The notes below the pieces were generated by a model, which saw only the letters and a program-made list of their open reading frames with translations, ran no database searches and was not told the DNA's origin. A DNA stretch of 64,000 nt from CALEMW01 sp035447065 (GTDB lineage Bacteria; Krumholzibacteriota; Krumholzibacteriia; LZORAL124-64-63): the NCBI GenBank assembly GCA_035447065.1, contig DAOTGJ010000003.1:62001-126000 (forward strand), read 5' to 3'. Both the position numbers and the translations under genes were made by a program. Positions within the stretch are counted from its first letter, which is position 1; every line of letters begins with the position of its first letter. Below are positions 8,159 to 16,306 of the stretch, piece by piece.

Positions 8159-9082
8159 TCATTCGTCCGTGAAGACCACCCCGGCGGGATGCGGCCGCGC
8201 CCGCCGGACGTCCCAACCGTCCGCCGCGAGCCGTTGCTCGATCCCCGCCATGGTTCGATCGTCGGCGAAGGCGCCGAAGATCGCGGAGCCGCTTCCGGCC
8301 AGCAGGGCCACGGAGGCTTGTTCCCGCAGGTCGAGCAGCAGTCGTTGCAGAGCGGGCTGGTCCGGCAGCACGACCTCTTCGAGGCGGTTGGTTCCGAACC
8401 AGGAACCCGCTGGAAAACGGGCGATTAAGGCCTCCGCATTCCGGATGCTAACTTTCGGTGCACGGGTTGTCAATCCAAGATTCAGACGGTCGTAGACCGC
8501 CGCCGTGGACAGCGACAGCTTGGGTTTGACGATGAGGAAATGGCAGCGGCGCACCGGCGACAGGGGCGTCAGGTCGGTGCCGCGGCCGCGGGCGAGCTGG
8601 GTGCCGCCGCGGATGAAGAAGGGCACGTCGGAGCCCAGCTCCGCGCCCAGGGCCTCCAGCTCGTCCACGCCCAGGCGCGTGCCGAAGAGGCGGTCGCAGG
8701 CCAGCAGGGCCGCCGCGGCGTTGCCGCTGCCGCCGCCCAGGCCCGCCTCGCTGGGGATCTCCTTGCGCAGGTGCAGGCGCAGGTGGCCGGAGCGGCCGGT
8801 GCGCTCGCAGAACAGGGCCGCGGCGCGGTGCACCAGGTTCGTGGCGTCCTCGGGCGCGGAGCCGAACGGCTCCACCGCCAGGTCCAGGCGGGGCTCGCGT
8901 CCCTCCCACACGTCGGCCAGCTCCACCTCCAGGCGGTCGAAGAGCGTGACCGCCTGCAGGATGGTCTCGATCTCGTGATAGCCGTCGGGCCGGCGGAACA
9001 GCACCTCCAGGTGCAGGTTCACCTTGGCCGGCGAACGCAGCGCCACCCGCCTGCGCGGCGCCTTCACTCCGTGTCCGTTCAC
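8159..9082 (-). CDS. ispE: 4-diphosphocytidyl-2-C-methyl-D-erythritol kinase
   Basis: A protein of 307 residues. The GTG at 9082-9080 overlaps the gmhA stop as GTGA, which decides the start over an upstream in-frame ATG inside gmhA. GHMP kinase motifs are present: SPAKVNLHLEV, PSEAGLGGGSGNAAA (ATP loop) and LLAGSGSAIFGAF. The enzyme phosphorylates CDP-methylerythritol in the MEP pathway of isoprenoid synthesis, so this organism uses the non-mevalonate route. It is the last gene of the rfbD-gmhA-ispE run and is followed 50 bases later by spoVG. Confidence 0.96.
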   Translation of the reverse strand: MNGHGVKAPRRRVALRSPAKVNLHLEVLFRRPDGYHEIETILQAVTLFDRLEVELADVWEGREPRLDLAVEPFGSAPEDATNLVHRAAALFCERTGRSGHLRLHLRKEIPSEAGLGGGSGNAAAALLACDRLFGTRLGVDELEALGAELGSDVPFFIRGGTQLARGRGTDLTPLSPVRRCHFLIVKPKLSLSTAAVYDRLNLGLTTRAPKVSIRNAEALIARFPAGSWFGTNRLEEVVLPDQPALQRLLLDLREQASVALLAGSGSAIFGAFADDRTMAGIEQRLAADGWDVRRARPHPAGVVFTDE

Positions 9083-9681
9083 GCGTCCTCCCCTGCGGCC
9101 TCGTTCTCGAGGATCTCGCACAGCAGATGGCCCATGGTGATGTGGATCTCCTGGATGCGCGGCGTGTCCGCCGACGGCGCGATCAGGGCGCCGTGCACGT
9201 CGCCGGCCAGGGCGCCGCCGTCGCCGCCCAGGAAGCCGTGCACGCGCAGGCCCATGGCGCGGGCCGCCGCCGCCGCGTTCACGCAGTTGGGCGAGTTGCC
9301 CGAGGTGCTGATCACCAGCAGCACGTCGCCCGGCGAGCCGAGGGCCTCCACCTGGCGGGCGAAGACGTGGTCGTAGCCGTAATCGTTGGCCACCGCGGTC
9401 AGCGTGGAGGCGTTGACGGTGAGGGCCACGGCGGGCAGGGCGCGCCGCTCCCCGCGGAAGCGGCCCACCAGCTCCGCCACGATGTGCTGGGCGTCGGCGG
9501 CGCTGCCTCCGTTGCCGGCCACCAGCAGGCGGCCGCCGCCGCGCCAGGCCTGCAGCACGTCGGCGGCCAGGGCCGTGACGGCCTCCAGGTGCGCGGCGCC
9601 GAGCCGCTCCATGGCGGCGCGGTGGTCCGCCAGCGTGCGCGCGTAGAGGTCCGCGGCGCGCTGCAGGGCGCGGTGGTTCAT
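9079..9681 (-). CDS. gmhA: Sedoheptulose-7-phosphate isomerase (SIS domain)
   Basis: A protein of 200 residues. The ATG at 9681 overlaps the rfbD stop as ATGA. The SIS fold is shown by LLVAGNGGSAADAQHIVAE (sugar-phosphate loop) and VLLVISTSGNSPN, and the C-terminal catalytic part by RIQEIHITMGHLLCE. GmhA makes D-glycero-D-manno-heptose 7-phosphate for LPS core or S-layer glycans. The related DiaA replication protein has a similar sequence, but pairing with rfbD favours the glycan role. Confidence 0.88.
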   Translation of the reverse strand: MNHRALQRAADLYARTLADHRAAMERLGAAHLEAVTALAADVLQAWRGGGRLLVAGNGGSAADAQHIVAELVGRFRGERRALPAVALTVNASTLTAVANDYGYDHVFARQVEALGSPGDVLLVISTSGNSPNCVNAAAAARAMGLRVHGFLGGDGGALAGDVHGALIAPSADTPRIQEIHITMGHLLCEILENEAAGEDA

Positions 9682-10544
9682 CGTTCCTCCTCGGCGGCGT
9701 CCTCGCGCCGCAGCAGCTCCAGGTAGCGGTCCAGGGCGTCGCGCCAGTCCGGGCGCGGCGGACAGCCCCGCGCCTCCAGGGCGCGGCTGTGCAGCACCGA
9801 GCAGGCGGGCCTGCGCGCGGGCGTGGGATACTCCGCGCTGGTGCACGGCCGCACCTTGGCGGGATCGTGACCCTCCCGCGCGGCGATCTCCCGCGCGAAC
9901 TCGAACCAGGTGCACACGCCGGCGTTGGTGGCGTGGTAGCGGCCCGGCGTGCCGTCCATGGCCAGGTAGGCCAGCACCCGCGCCAGATCCGGCGCGTAGG
10001 TTGGGCAGCCGCGCTGGTCCTCCACCACGCGCAGCTCGTCGCGCTCGCGCAGCAGGCGGCGGATGGTCCGCACGAAGTTCTTGGGCCCCGGGCCGAAGAG
10101 CCAGCTCGTGCGCACGATCTGGCCGCGGCCGCCCATGGCCTCCACCGCCAGCTCCGCGGCGGCCTTGGTGGCGCCGTAGTGGCTCAGGGGGGCTCGAGGG
10201 GCGTCCTCGTGGTAGCCGTCCGCGGCATCGCCGGCGAAGACGTAGTCCGTGCTCACGGCGCTCAGGCCGATCTCCAGGGCGCCGCAGCGGTCCGCCAGCA
10301 GGGCCGTGGCCTCGGCGTTGGCGCGCCAGGCGATGTCGCGGGCGGTCTCGGCGCCGTCCACGTCGGTGTAGGCCGCGCAGTGGATCACCCACGCGGGCCG
10401 ATGGACCCGCAGCAAGGCGTCCACGTCGTCCGGGCGGGTCAGATCGCCGTCGGGCAGATCCACGCCCACGGCGTCTTGGTCGGCGCAGGCCGCCACGACC
10501 GCGCGCCCGAGCATGCCGGCGGCGCCGGTGATCAGGATCCTCAC
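9678..10544 (-). CDS. rfbD: dTDP-4-dehydrorhamnose reductase
   Basis: A protein of 288 residues, normal length. The extended short-chain dehydrogenase fold is shown by MRILITGAAGMLGRAV (GxxGxxG, NADPH), STDYVFAGD and the catalytic YGATK. EDQRGCPTYAPDLA is typical of RmlD. The enzyme catalyses the last step of dTDP-L-rhamnose synthesis. No rfbA, rfbB or rfbC is in the window. The gene lies four bases downstream of recX and overlaps gmhA, so it may be cotranscribed with recA-recX. Confidence 0.9.
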   Translation of the reverse strand: MRILITGAAGMLGRAVVAACADQDAVGVDLPDGDLTRPDDVDALLRVHRPAWVIHCAAYTDVDGAETARDIAWRANAEATALLADRCGALEIGLSAVSTDYVFAGDAADGYHEDAPRAPLSHYGATKAAAELAVEAMGGRGQIVRTSWLFGPGPKNFVRTIRRLLRERDELRVVEDQRGCPTYAPDLARVLAYLAMDGTPGRYHATNAGVCTWFEFAREIAAREGHDPAKVRPCTSAEYPTPARRPACSVLHSRALEARGCPPRPDWRDALDRYLELLRREDAAEEER

Positions 10545-10548
10545 GGGG

Positions 10549-11199
10549 TCACTCCTCGCCGTCGGCGGCGGCCGCCGCGCGCACGGCCGACTGGGCCAGG
10601 CCCGGCGGGAAGCCGCGGCCGGTCAGGAAGCGCACGCCCTTGGCCAGGGTGCGCGGGTCATGGGGATCGCCGCCGCGGCGCCGCCACCAGCTCCGGGCGG
10701 CGCGGTCGGCGGCCTCGCGTTCATCGGCGTCGTCCAGGGCATCCGCGGCCACCGCCGCGGCCACGCCCGCGGCCACGCCCTTCTCCCTCAGCTTGGCCTC
10801 CAGGAAGCGCCGGCCCACCGCCTTGGTGCGCACCGTGTCCCGGCACCAGGCCTCCGCGTAGTGGCGGTCCGAGTGGAGGCCCTGGGCCTCGAACATGTCC
10901 AGCACGGCCGCGGCGGATTCGGGGTCGATGCCGCGGTCGGTCAGCTTGCGCTGCAGGTCGCGCCGGGTGTGCAGGCGGCGGTCCAGCATCTCGAACACCA
11001 GCCGGGCGGCGGTCTTGCGCGCCGCGGCGGCGCGCAGGGCGGCCTCCGTCTCCGGCGCGAGGGACTCCCCCGGCACGGGAAGAGCCGGCGGCAGGGAATC
11101 CGCCGCCAGCTCCAGTTCGCTCCCGTCGCTCAGGACGACGCGCACGGTCCGGTCGTCGCCGTCCAGCGACACCAGCCGCACGGGCGTCCCGTCGGCCAC
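10549..11199 (-). CDS. recX: Regulatory protein RecX
   Basis: A protein of 216 residues starting at GTG 11199, three bases after the recA stop. The RecX three-helix repeats are visible: LVFEMLDRRLHTRRDLQRKLTDRGID, VLDMFEAQGLHSDRHYAEAWCRD, and FLEAKLREKGVAAGVAAA. RecX binds and caps RecA filaments to inhibit recombination activity. The N-terminal 60 residues are a variable extension. The recA-recX adjacency is widely conserved and supports coordinated expression. Confidence 0.93.
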   Translation of the reverse strand: MADGTPVRLVSLDGDDRTVRVVLSDGSELELAADSLPPALPVPGESLAPETEAALRAAAARKTAARLVFEMLDRRLHTRRDLQRKLTDRGIDPESAAAVLDMFEAQGLHSDRHYAEAWCRDTVRTKAVGRRFLEAKLREKGVAAGVAAAVAADALDDADEREAADRAARSWWRRRGGDPHDPRTLAKGVRFLTGRGFPPGLAQSAVRAAAAADGEE

Positions 11200-11202
11200 C
11201 GC

Positions 11203-12312
11203 CTAGCCCGCCGTGGCGGCCGACGACTTGCGGCCGCCCTTGGCCTTGGCCGGAGCCTCCGCGGCGTCCTCGGCCGGCGCGTCGTCGGCGGCCGGGGCGG
11301 CCTTCTCCTGCAGCACGCCGTAGTGGATCAGCACCTGCTTCTCGATGCGGGCGTAGAGGTCCTCGTTCTCGTGCAGGAACTCGCGCACGTTCTCCTTGCC
11401 CTGGCCCAGGCGCTCGTCGCCGTAGCTGTACCAGGCGCCGGACTTCTGCACGATGCCCGCGGCCACGCCCAGCTCGATGAGGTCGCCCTCCTTGCTGATG
11501 CCGCGGCCGTAGAGGATGTCGAACTCCGCCTTCTTGAACGGCGGCGCCACCTTGTTCTTGACCACCTTCACGCGCACGTGGTTGCCCACCACGTCCTCGC
11601 CCTGGGTCAGGGCGCCCACGCGGCGGATGTCCAGGCGCACGGAGCTGTAGAACTTGAGCGCGTTGCCTCCCGACGTGGTCTCGGGGTTGCCGAACATCAC
11701 GCCGATCTTCATGCGGATCTGGTTGGTGAAGATCACCAGGGTGTTGGTCTTGCTGATGGCGCCGGTGAGCTTGCGCAGGGCCTGGCTCATGAGGCGGGCC
11801 TGCAGACCCACGTGCTGGTCGCCCATCTCGCCCTCGATCTCCGCGCGCGGCACCAGGGCGGCCACGGAGTCCACCACCACCACGTCCACGGCGCCCGAGC
11901 GCACGAGCATCTCGGTGATCTCCAGGGCCTGCTCGCCGGTATCCGGCTGGCTGACCAGCATGTTGTCGATGTCCACGCCCAGCTTGCGCGCGTACGCCGG
12001 GTCCAGGGCGTGCTCGGCGTCCACGAAGGCCGCCACGCCGCCCTTCTTCTGGGCGTTGGCCACGGCGCTCAGGGCCACGGTGGTCTTGCCGCTGCCCTCG
12101 GGGCCGTAGATCTCCACCACGCGGCCCTTGGGCAGGCCGCCGATCCCCAGGGCGATGTCCAGGGCGAGGCTGCCGGTGGACACGGCCTCGATGCCGTCCA
12201 CCACGTTGTCCTCGCCCAGAAGCATGATGGCGCCCTTGCCGAACTGCTTCTCGATCTGCGCGCGCGTCAGCTCCAGCGCCTTGGCCTTCTCCTGCTGCCT
12301 GTCCATCGCCAT
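11203..12312 (-). CDS. recA: Recombinase RecA
   Basis: A protein of 369 residues. Motifs: GPEGSGKTT (Walker A), VVVVDSVAAL (Walker B), FTNQIRMKIGVMFGNPETTSGGNALKFYSS (L2 loop and following), and QIEKQFGKGAIM in the N-terminal domain. The C-terminus is an Ala/Lys/Asp-rich tail of about 30 residues. RecA performs strand exchange and triggers LexA-type autocleavage. I see no recognisable LexA box in the 129 bases upstream, so regulation may come from the cinA-thpR transcript. Confidence 0.99.
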   Translation of the reverse strand: MAMDRQQEKAKALELTRAQIEKQFGKGAIMLLGEDNVVDGIEAVSTGSLALDIALGIGGLPKGRVVEIYGPEGSGKTTVALSAVANAQKKGGVAAFVDAEHALDPAYARKLGVDIDNMLVSQPDTGEQALEITEMLVRSGAVDVVVVDSVAALVPRAEIEGEMGDQHVGLQARLMSQALRKLTGAISKTNTLVIFTNQIRMKIGVMFGNPETTSGGNALKFYSSVRLDIRRVGALTQGEDVVGNHVRVKVVKNKVAPPFKKAEFDILYGRGISKEGDLIELGVAAGIVQKSGAWYSYGDERLGQGKENVREFLHENEDLYARIEKQVLIHYGVLQEKAAPAADDAPAEDAAEAPAKAKGGRKSSAATAG

Positions 12313-12441
12313 GGTTCGCTCCTTGCGGTTCTGGGGTCCGGTGTCCGGGAGGCTCGATCGGCGTGACGGCGCCGGGGGACGGCGATCCCGCGGCGGATCA
12401 ACGAAGTGCTGGCGGCCGGGGTCCGGACAGGGGCGTCCACC
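12313..12441. other. Gap between thpR and recA, no recognised element
   Basis: 129 bases. I looked for a promoter with a 17-base spacer and for LexA-type inverted repeats and found neither convincingly. A ribosome-binding site (GCAAGGAGC) precedes recA. Confidence 0.4.
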
Positions 12442-13008
12442 TTACATCCTGGATTCCGCGTCCGCCAGCGGAAAGCGTTCCAGGACGGCGTAGCGGGCCC
12501 CTTCCGGCCCCAGCATGCTCTGCACCAGCGCCACGGCCGCGGCCCGGAAGGGAGGCGGCGCCGGGTCCGGCAGCGTCGCCAGCCGTGCCGCCAGGTCCGC
12601 CGGCGCCGACCGCCGCACCCGGCCCAGGGTGAGGTGGGCGCGGAAGGCGGCGTCGATCGCGCGCGGACGCCAGGGATCCAGGGCCGTGACGACGCGCGCG
12701 GCCAGGTCCTCCAGCAGGCCGTCGCTCGTCAAGGGCAAGATCAGGACCCGCGGCCGGCGGCGGTCGGGAAACGCGTCCGGGGCGCCGCAGCGCACCTCCC
12801 CCGCCGCCACATCCGCCACGGCGCGGCGCAGGGCCTCCGCCAGCGCCGGCACGGCATCGGCGGGCTGCTCGCCCAGGAAGCGCAGGGTGGCGTGAAGGTT
12901 GGCGGGCGGCGTCCAGCGCACGCCGTCCATCCCAGCGCGGGCGTCAAGCCACGGGGTCAGCGCCGCGCGCACCTGTTCCCCGGGATCGACGGCAGCGAAG
13001 AGCCTCAC
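12442..13008 (-). CDS. thpR: RNA 2',3'-cyclic phosphodiesterase (2H family)
   Basis: A protein of 188 residues. The GTG at 13008 overlaps the cinA stop as GTGA. The start VRLFAAVDP matches the family N-terminus. Both HxTx motifs of 2H phosphoesterases are present: HATL at residue 39 and HLTL near residue 125. The enzyme opens 2',3'-cyclic phosphates to 2'-phosphates; its physiological role is unclear. It sits between cinA and recA, a recurring arrangement in several phyla. Confidence 0.92.
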   Translation of the reverse strand: MRLFAAVDPGEQVRAALTPWLDARAGMDGVRWTPPANLHATLRFLGEQPADAVPALAEALRRAVADVAAGEVRCGAPDAFPDRRRPRVLILPLTSDGLLEDLAARVVTALDPWRPRAIDAAFRAHLTLGRVRRSAPADLAARLATLPDPAPPPFRAAAVALVQSMLGPEGARYAVLERFPLADAESRM

Positions 13009-14252
13009 GCCTGCGGCCCCGCCCAGGGATCGGCGTCGGTCAGCAGGTGGCGGCGCAGGGCGTCCAGCGCATGGGACACGGCGAGCTGGCGGTTGCGCTC
13101 GCGGAAGGAGCGGAAGCGGTGGACCCCGGTCCAGACGCCGCCCGGCGCGGCCAGGCCGATCCAGGTGGTGCCCACGGGCTTGTCGTCGCTGCCGCCGTCC
13201 GGGCCGGCGATGCCGGTCACGGACAGGGCGTAGTCCGCTCCCAGGCGCCGGCGCGCGCCGGCGGCCATGGCCGCGGCCACGGGCGACGACACGGCGCCGT
13301 GGGCGGCCAGCACGTCGGCGGGCACGTCCAGCAGGTCGCCCTTGGCGGCGTCGGCGTAGGTGAGCAGGCCGCCCAGGAACACGGCGGAGGATCCGGACAC
13401 GTCGGTGATCGCGGCGCCGATCATCCCGCCGGTGCAGGATTCGGCCACGGCCAGGGTGGCCCCCCGCTCGCGCAGCGCCGCCACCGTCACGTCGTTGAGC
13501 TCGGCCATGTCCCGCGCGTACACGCGGTCGCCCAGCACGGCGTCCAGGGCCGGCCCCAGCTCCGGGTCCAGGCCCGCGGCGTCGGCGGCGGCCACCTGCA
13601 CGTCCACGCCCCAGCGCGTGAGCCACCAGCTCCACAGGGCGTGGGGCCAGCGGTCGCGCAGCGGCGCGGTGCGGCGGGCCACCTCCGGCTCGGGCAGGGT
13701 GCAGGTGCGGCGGATCACCGTGGACGGCGCGGCCGCCAGCAGCCCCCGCGCGGCCAGCTCCGTCTCCACGGCCGGCCACAGCGCGGCGATCTCCGACGGC
13801 GGCCCCGGCAGCAGCACGCACACGCGTCCCCGCGCCTCGCCCACCAGAGCGGGGGCGGTGCCGGCCGGATTGATCAGCGAGCGGAAGCCCACGGGCCGGC
13901 GGGCCTGCCCGGCCAGATGCGGCCCGAAGGGCACGCCGCGACCCTCGGCCCAGCGCCGCAGCGCGGCCTCCACGCCCGCGTCGTCCTCCAGGGGCGACCC
14001 GGCCCAGGCGGCCACGGAGGCCACGGTCAGGTCGTCCGGCGTGGGCCCCAGGCCGCCGGTGAGGATCACCAGGCGGGCGTCGGCCGCGGCGTCCAGGGCG
14101 GCGGCGATGGCCTCGGCGCGGTCCGGCACCACGGCCACGCCGCGCACGCGCACGCCGTAGGCCAGCAGGCGCCGCTGCGTGGCGGAGGCATTGGTGTCCA
14201 CGGTGCGTCCGATGAGCAGCTCGTCCCCCACGGAGATGAGCCGGGCGCTCAC
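13005..14252 (-). CDS. cinA: CinA family protein / nicotinamide-nucleotide amidohydrolase
   Basis: A protein of 415 residues. I chose GTG 14252 because it overlaps the pgpA stop as GTGA and aligns with the family N-terminus (VSARLISVGDELL); an ATG three bases upstream is also possible. The N-terminal MoaB/COG1058 domain (1-170) has LTGGLGPTPDDLT and LPGPPSEIAALW. The C-terminal PncC domain (about 255-405) has TLAVAESCTGGMIGAAITDVSGSS and SVTGIAGPDGGSDDKPVGT with the catalytic Ser. PncC deamidates NMN. The gene is often found upstream of recA, as here. Confidence 0.96.
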   Translation of the reverse strand: MSARLISVGDELLIGRTVDTNASATQRRLLAYGVRVRGVAVVPDRAEAIAAALDAAADARLVILTGGLGPTPDDLTVASVAAWAGSPLEDDAGVEAALRRWAEGRGVPFGPHLAGQARRPVGFRSLINPAGTAPALVGEARGRVCVLLPGPPSEIAALWPAVETELAARGLLAAAPSTVIRRTCTLPEPEVARRTAPLRDRWPHALWSWWLTRWGVDVQVAAADAAGLDPELGPALDAVLGDRVYARDMAELNDVTVAALRERGATLAVAESCTGGMIGAAITDVSGSSAVFLGGLLTYADAAKGDLLDVPADVLAAHGAVSSPVAAAMAAGARRRLGADYALSVTGIAGPDGGSDDKPVGTTWIGLAAPGGVWTGVHRFRSFRERNRQLAVSHALDALRRHLLTDADPWAGPQA

Positions 14253-14701
14253 CATCCGGTCACCGCCAAGGTGATGCGCAGGGCGATGTGCGCGTAGATG
14301 CCGGCGGCCACGTCGTCCAGGGTGATGCCCCAGCCGCCGGGCAGCGACTCGAAGCGGCGCACGGGGTACGGCTTGGCGATGTCGAAGAGCCGGAACCAGA
14401 AGAAGCCGGCGATCCAGCCCGCCCACCCGGTGCTCACGCCCAGGTAGGTGACGATCATGCCCGCGATCTCGTCGCTGACCACCACGGACGGATCCTTGCC
14501 CTCGCGCTGCTCCACCCACGTGGCGCAGGGCACGCCGATCAGCAGCACCAGGAAGAGCAGCCCCACCTGCACGGGCCAGCCCACCGGGGCGATCAGCCCC
14601 CAGAGCACGGCCCAGGCCAGGCTGGCCACGGTGGCGGGGGCGATGGGCGCGAAGCCCGTGCCCAGGAACGAGGCGAAGGCGTAGATGGCGATCTTCTTCA
14701 A
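14249..14701 (-). CDS. pgpA: Phosphatidylglycerophosphatase A
   Basis: A protein of 150 residues with about four membrane segments. PgpA signatures: FLGTGFAPIAPATVASLAWA, DPSVVVSDEIAGM (metal-binding Asp/Glu) and FRLFDIAKPYPVRRFESLPGGWGITLDDVAAGIYA. It dephosphorylates phosphatidylglycerol phosphate at the inner membrane. It is first in the pgpA-cinA-thpR-recA-recX run and has a promoter candidate 30 bases upstream. Confidence 0.95.
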   Translation of the reverse strand: MKKIAIYAFASFLGTGFAPIAPATVASLAWAVLWGLIAPVGWPVQVGLLFLVLLIGVPCATWVEQREGKDPSVVVSDEIAGMIVTYLGVSTGWAGWIAGFFWFRLFDIAKPYPVRRFESLPGGWGITLDDVAAGIYAHIALRITLAVTGW

Positions 14702-14727
14702 GGAGCCCTCCCGGCTGAGTTGCGGGA

Positions 14728-14756
14728 AGGGTAGTGGGACGTCGGCGGCGGGTCAA
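14728..14756 (-). promoter_or_regulatory. Promoter candidate for pgpA-cinA-thpR
   Basis: TTGACC and TACCCT with a 17-base spacer on the minus strand. The -35 box lies in a 17-base tandem repeat, so a second identical TTGACC occurs one unit upstream. Confidence 0.45.
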
Positions 14757-14782
14757 CGTCGGCGGCGGGTCAACGTCGGCGG
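14739..14782. repeat. 17-base tandem repeat, about 2.6 copies
   Basis: The unit ACGTCGGCGGCGGGTCA occurs twice exactly, followed by a partial third copy. It fills the space between the Roadblock-like stop and the pgpA promoter. Each unit provides a TTGACC box on the minus strand. Confidence 0.8.
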
Positions 14783-14783
14783 A

Positions 14784-15188
14784 TCAGGCCTCGTCGGCCA
14801 GGGCGGCGTCCAGCAGGTCGGCCAGGCGGCCGGCGTCCAGGTCCAGCAGGCGGTGGGCCTGGCCGGCCGGCACCGACGGCTCCAGGTAGGCCAGCAGCAC
14901 CGTGCCGGCGCCGCCGCGGGTCAGGTAGACGGTGTGGCGGGCGTCGGTCAGCAGGCAGGCGTGGTGGCGGCCCTCCGGATCCAGCACGCCGTCCACGCGG
15001 CGGGCCGCGGCCAGGCGCGAAGCCGCCAGGGCCGCCACGTCGCCCTGGGGCTCGCGCCCTTCGTGCAGGATGAGGCGGCCCTCGCCGTCGAGCAGCACCA
15101 CGCCCAGCACGCCGTCGCGGCCCAGCAGGGCCAGCAGGCAGTCGTGCACCGCGGCGTAGAGGTCGTTGCGCTCCGGCAGGTTCGCCAT
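14784..15188 (-). CDS. Roadblock/LC7-like small protein
   Basis: A protein of 134 residues. The sequence runs LLALLGRDGVLGVVLLDGEGRLILHEG, then DVAALAASRLAAARRV and HTVYLTRGGAGTVLLAYLEP. This matches the beta-alpha-beta pattern of Roadblock/LC7 (MglB-like) proteins, which often serve as partners or GAPs of small Ras-like GTPases. No GTPase gene is adjacent. It follows recR by about 110 bases. The family assignment is by pattern and moderate. Confidence 0.6.
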   Translation of the reverse strand: MANLPERNDLYAAVHDCLLALLGRDGVLGVVLLDGEGRLILHEGREPQGDVAALAASRLAAARRVDGVLDPEGRHHACLLTDARHTVYLTRGGAGTVLLAYLEPSVPAGQAHRLLDLDAGRLADLLDAALADEA

Positions 15189-15301
15189 GGGGCTCGCTCC
15201 AGGGCCCGGACCGGGGCGGTCCGGGCGGTGTGGGTTCGCCGATCTGTTCGGCCGGGAAGCGGCCGGGCTTGAAGGGTTTCCGGCGCGGCGTGCAGGCGGC
15301 G

Positions 15302-15949
15302 CTAGAACCCGCGCCGGTGCTGGAAGGCCCGCTGCAGGGTGGCCTCGTCCGTGTACGCCAGGGCGCCGCCCACGGGGATGCCCGTGGCCAGGCGCGTGAG
15401 CTGCAGACCCACGGACGCGAACATGCGCTGGATGTAGAGGGCCGTGGCCTCCCCCTCCACGCTGGCGTCCAGGGCGAGGATCATCTCGGTCACGCCGTCC
15501 TCGCGCACGCGCGCGGCCAGCCGGTCGAAGGGCAGGTCCTCCACGCGCACCCCGTCCAGGGGCGAGAGCAGCCGTCCCAGCACGAAGTAGCGGCCGCGGA
15601 AGAAGCCGGCCCGCTCGAAGGGCAGGATGTCCACCGGCGACGCCACCACGCACAGCGCCGCCGCGTCGCGCGAGGCGCTGCGGCAGATGCGGCAGGGATC
15701 GTCCTCGGTGATGGCGCCGCAGCGGGTGCAGGTGGCCACCACCTCGCGGGCGTGGGCGATGGCCTCCAGCAGCTCCACGGCGGTCTCGTCGCGGTCGCCC
15801 ACCAGCTCCAGGGCCAGGCGCGTGGCCGACTTGCGTCCCACGCCGGGCAGGCGTCCCAGGGCGCGCACCAGCCGCTCCAGCGCTGGCGACTGGAACTCGC
15901 CGCCGTCGTTGCGGAGGCCCTCGCCGGGTCGTGGCGTGGCGTGGTCCAC
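15302..15949 (-). CDS. recR: Recombination protein RecR
   Basis: A protein of 215 residues. It has the helix-hairpin-helix (RALGRLPGVGRKSATRLAL), a four-cysteine zinc finger (CTRCGAITEDDPCRIC) and a Toprim domain (LCVVASPVDILPFER, ILALDASVEGEATALYIQRM). RecR works with RecO/RecF to load RecA at gaps. The first 20 residues are a short extension. It ends the dnaX-ybaB-recR operon and starts three bases after ybaB. Confidence 0.97.
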   Translation of the reverse strand: MDHATPRPGEGLRNDGGEFQSPALERLVRALGRLPGVGRKSATRLALELVGDRDETAVELLEAIAHAREVVATCTRCGAITEDDPCRICRSASRDAAALCVVASPVDILPFERAGFFRGRYFVLGRLLSPLDGVRVEDLPFDRLAARVREDGVTEMILALDASVEGEATALYIQRMFASVGLQLTRLATGIPVGGALAYTDEATLQRAFQHRRGF

Positions 15950-15952
15950 GGG

Positions 15953-16267
15953 CTAGAACCCGGGCATGCCGGGGATGTTCATGCCCCCGGTCACGGAGCC
16001 CATCTCGGACTCCACCATCTCGTCCACCTTGCGGGCGGCCTCGTTCACGGCCGACTGGACCATGTCCGCCAGGAACTCCACGTCGTCCGGGTCCACCACC
16101 TCGGGCTTGATGACCAGGCCGGTGACCTGGTGCTTGCCGTTCATGGTGACCACCACCTGGCCGCCGGCCACCTCCGCGGTGATCTCCTTGGCGGCGAGCT
16201 CCTCCTGGACCGCGGCCATCTTCTTCTGCATCTGCTGGGCCTGCTTCATCAGGGCGCGGATGTCCAC
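15953..16267 (-). CDS. ybaB: YbaB/EbfC nucleoid-associated protein
   Basis: A protein of 104 residues from a GTG start. MDIRALMKQAQQMQKKM, AEVAGGQVVVTMNGKHQVTGLVIKPE and the DMVQSAVNEA helix identify the YbaB/EbfC family of small dimeric DNA-binding proteins. It lies between dnaX and recR, a nearly universal arrangement. Confidence 0.96.
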   Translation of the reverse strand: MDIRALMKQAQQMQKKMAAVQEELAAKEITAEVAGGQVVVTMNGKHQVTGLVIKPEVVDPDDVEFLADMVQSAVNEAARKVDEMVESEMGSVTGGMNIPGMPGF

Positions 16268-16306
16268 GTCGACCTCCGGGTGTCGGCTGAAGGGTGCGGG
16301 CGCGCG

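Noticed and set aside
12313..12441. LexA box before recA
   Set aside because: No GAAC-N4-GTTC or CTG-N10-CAG pattern is convincing in this stretch.
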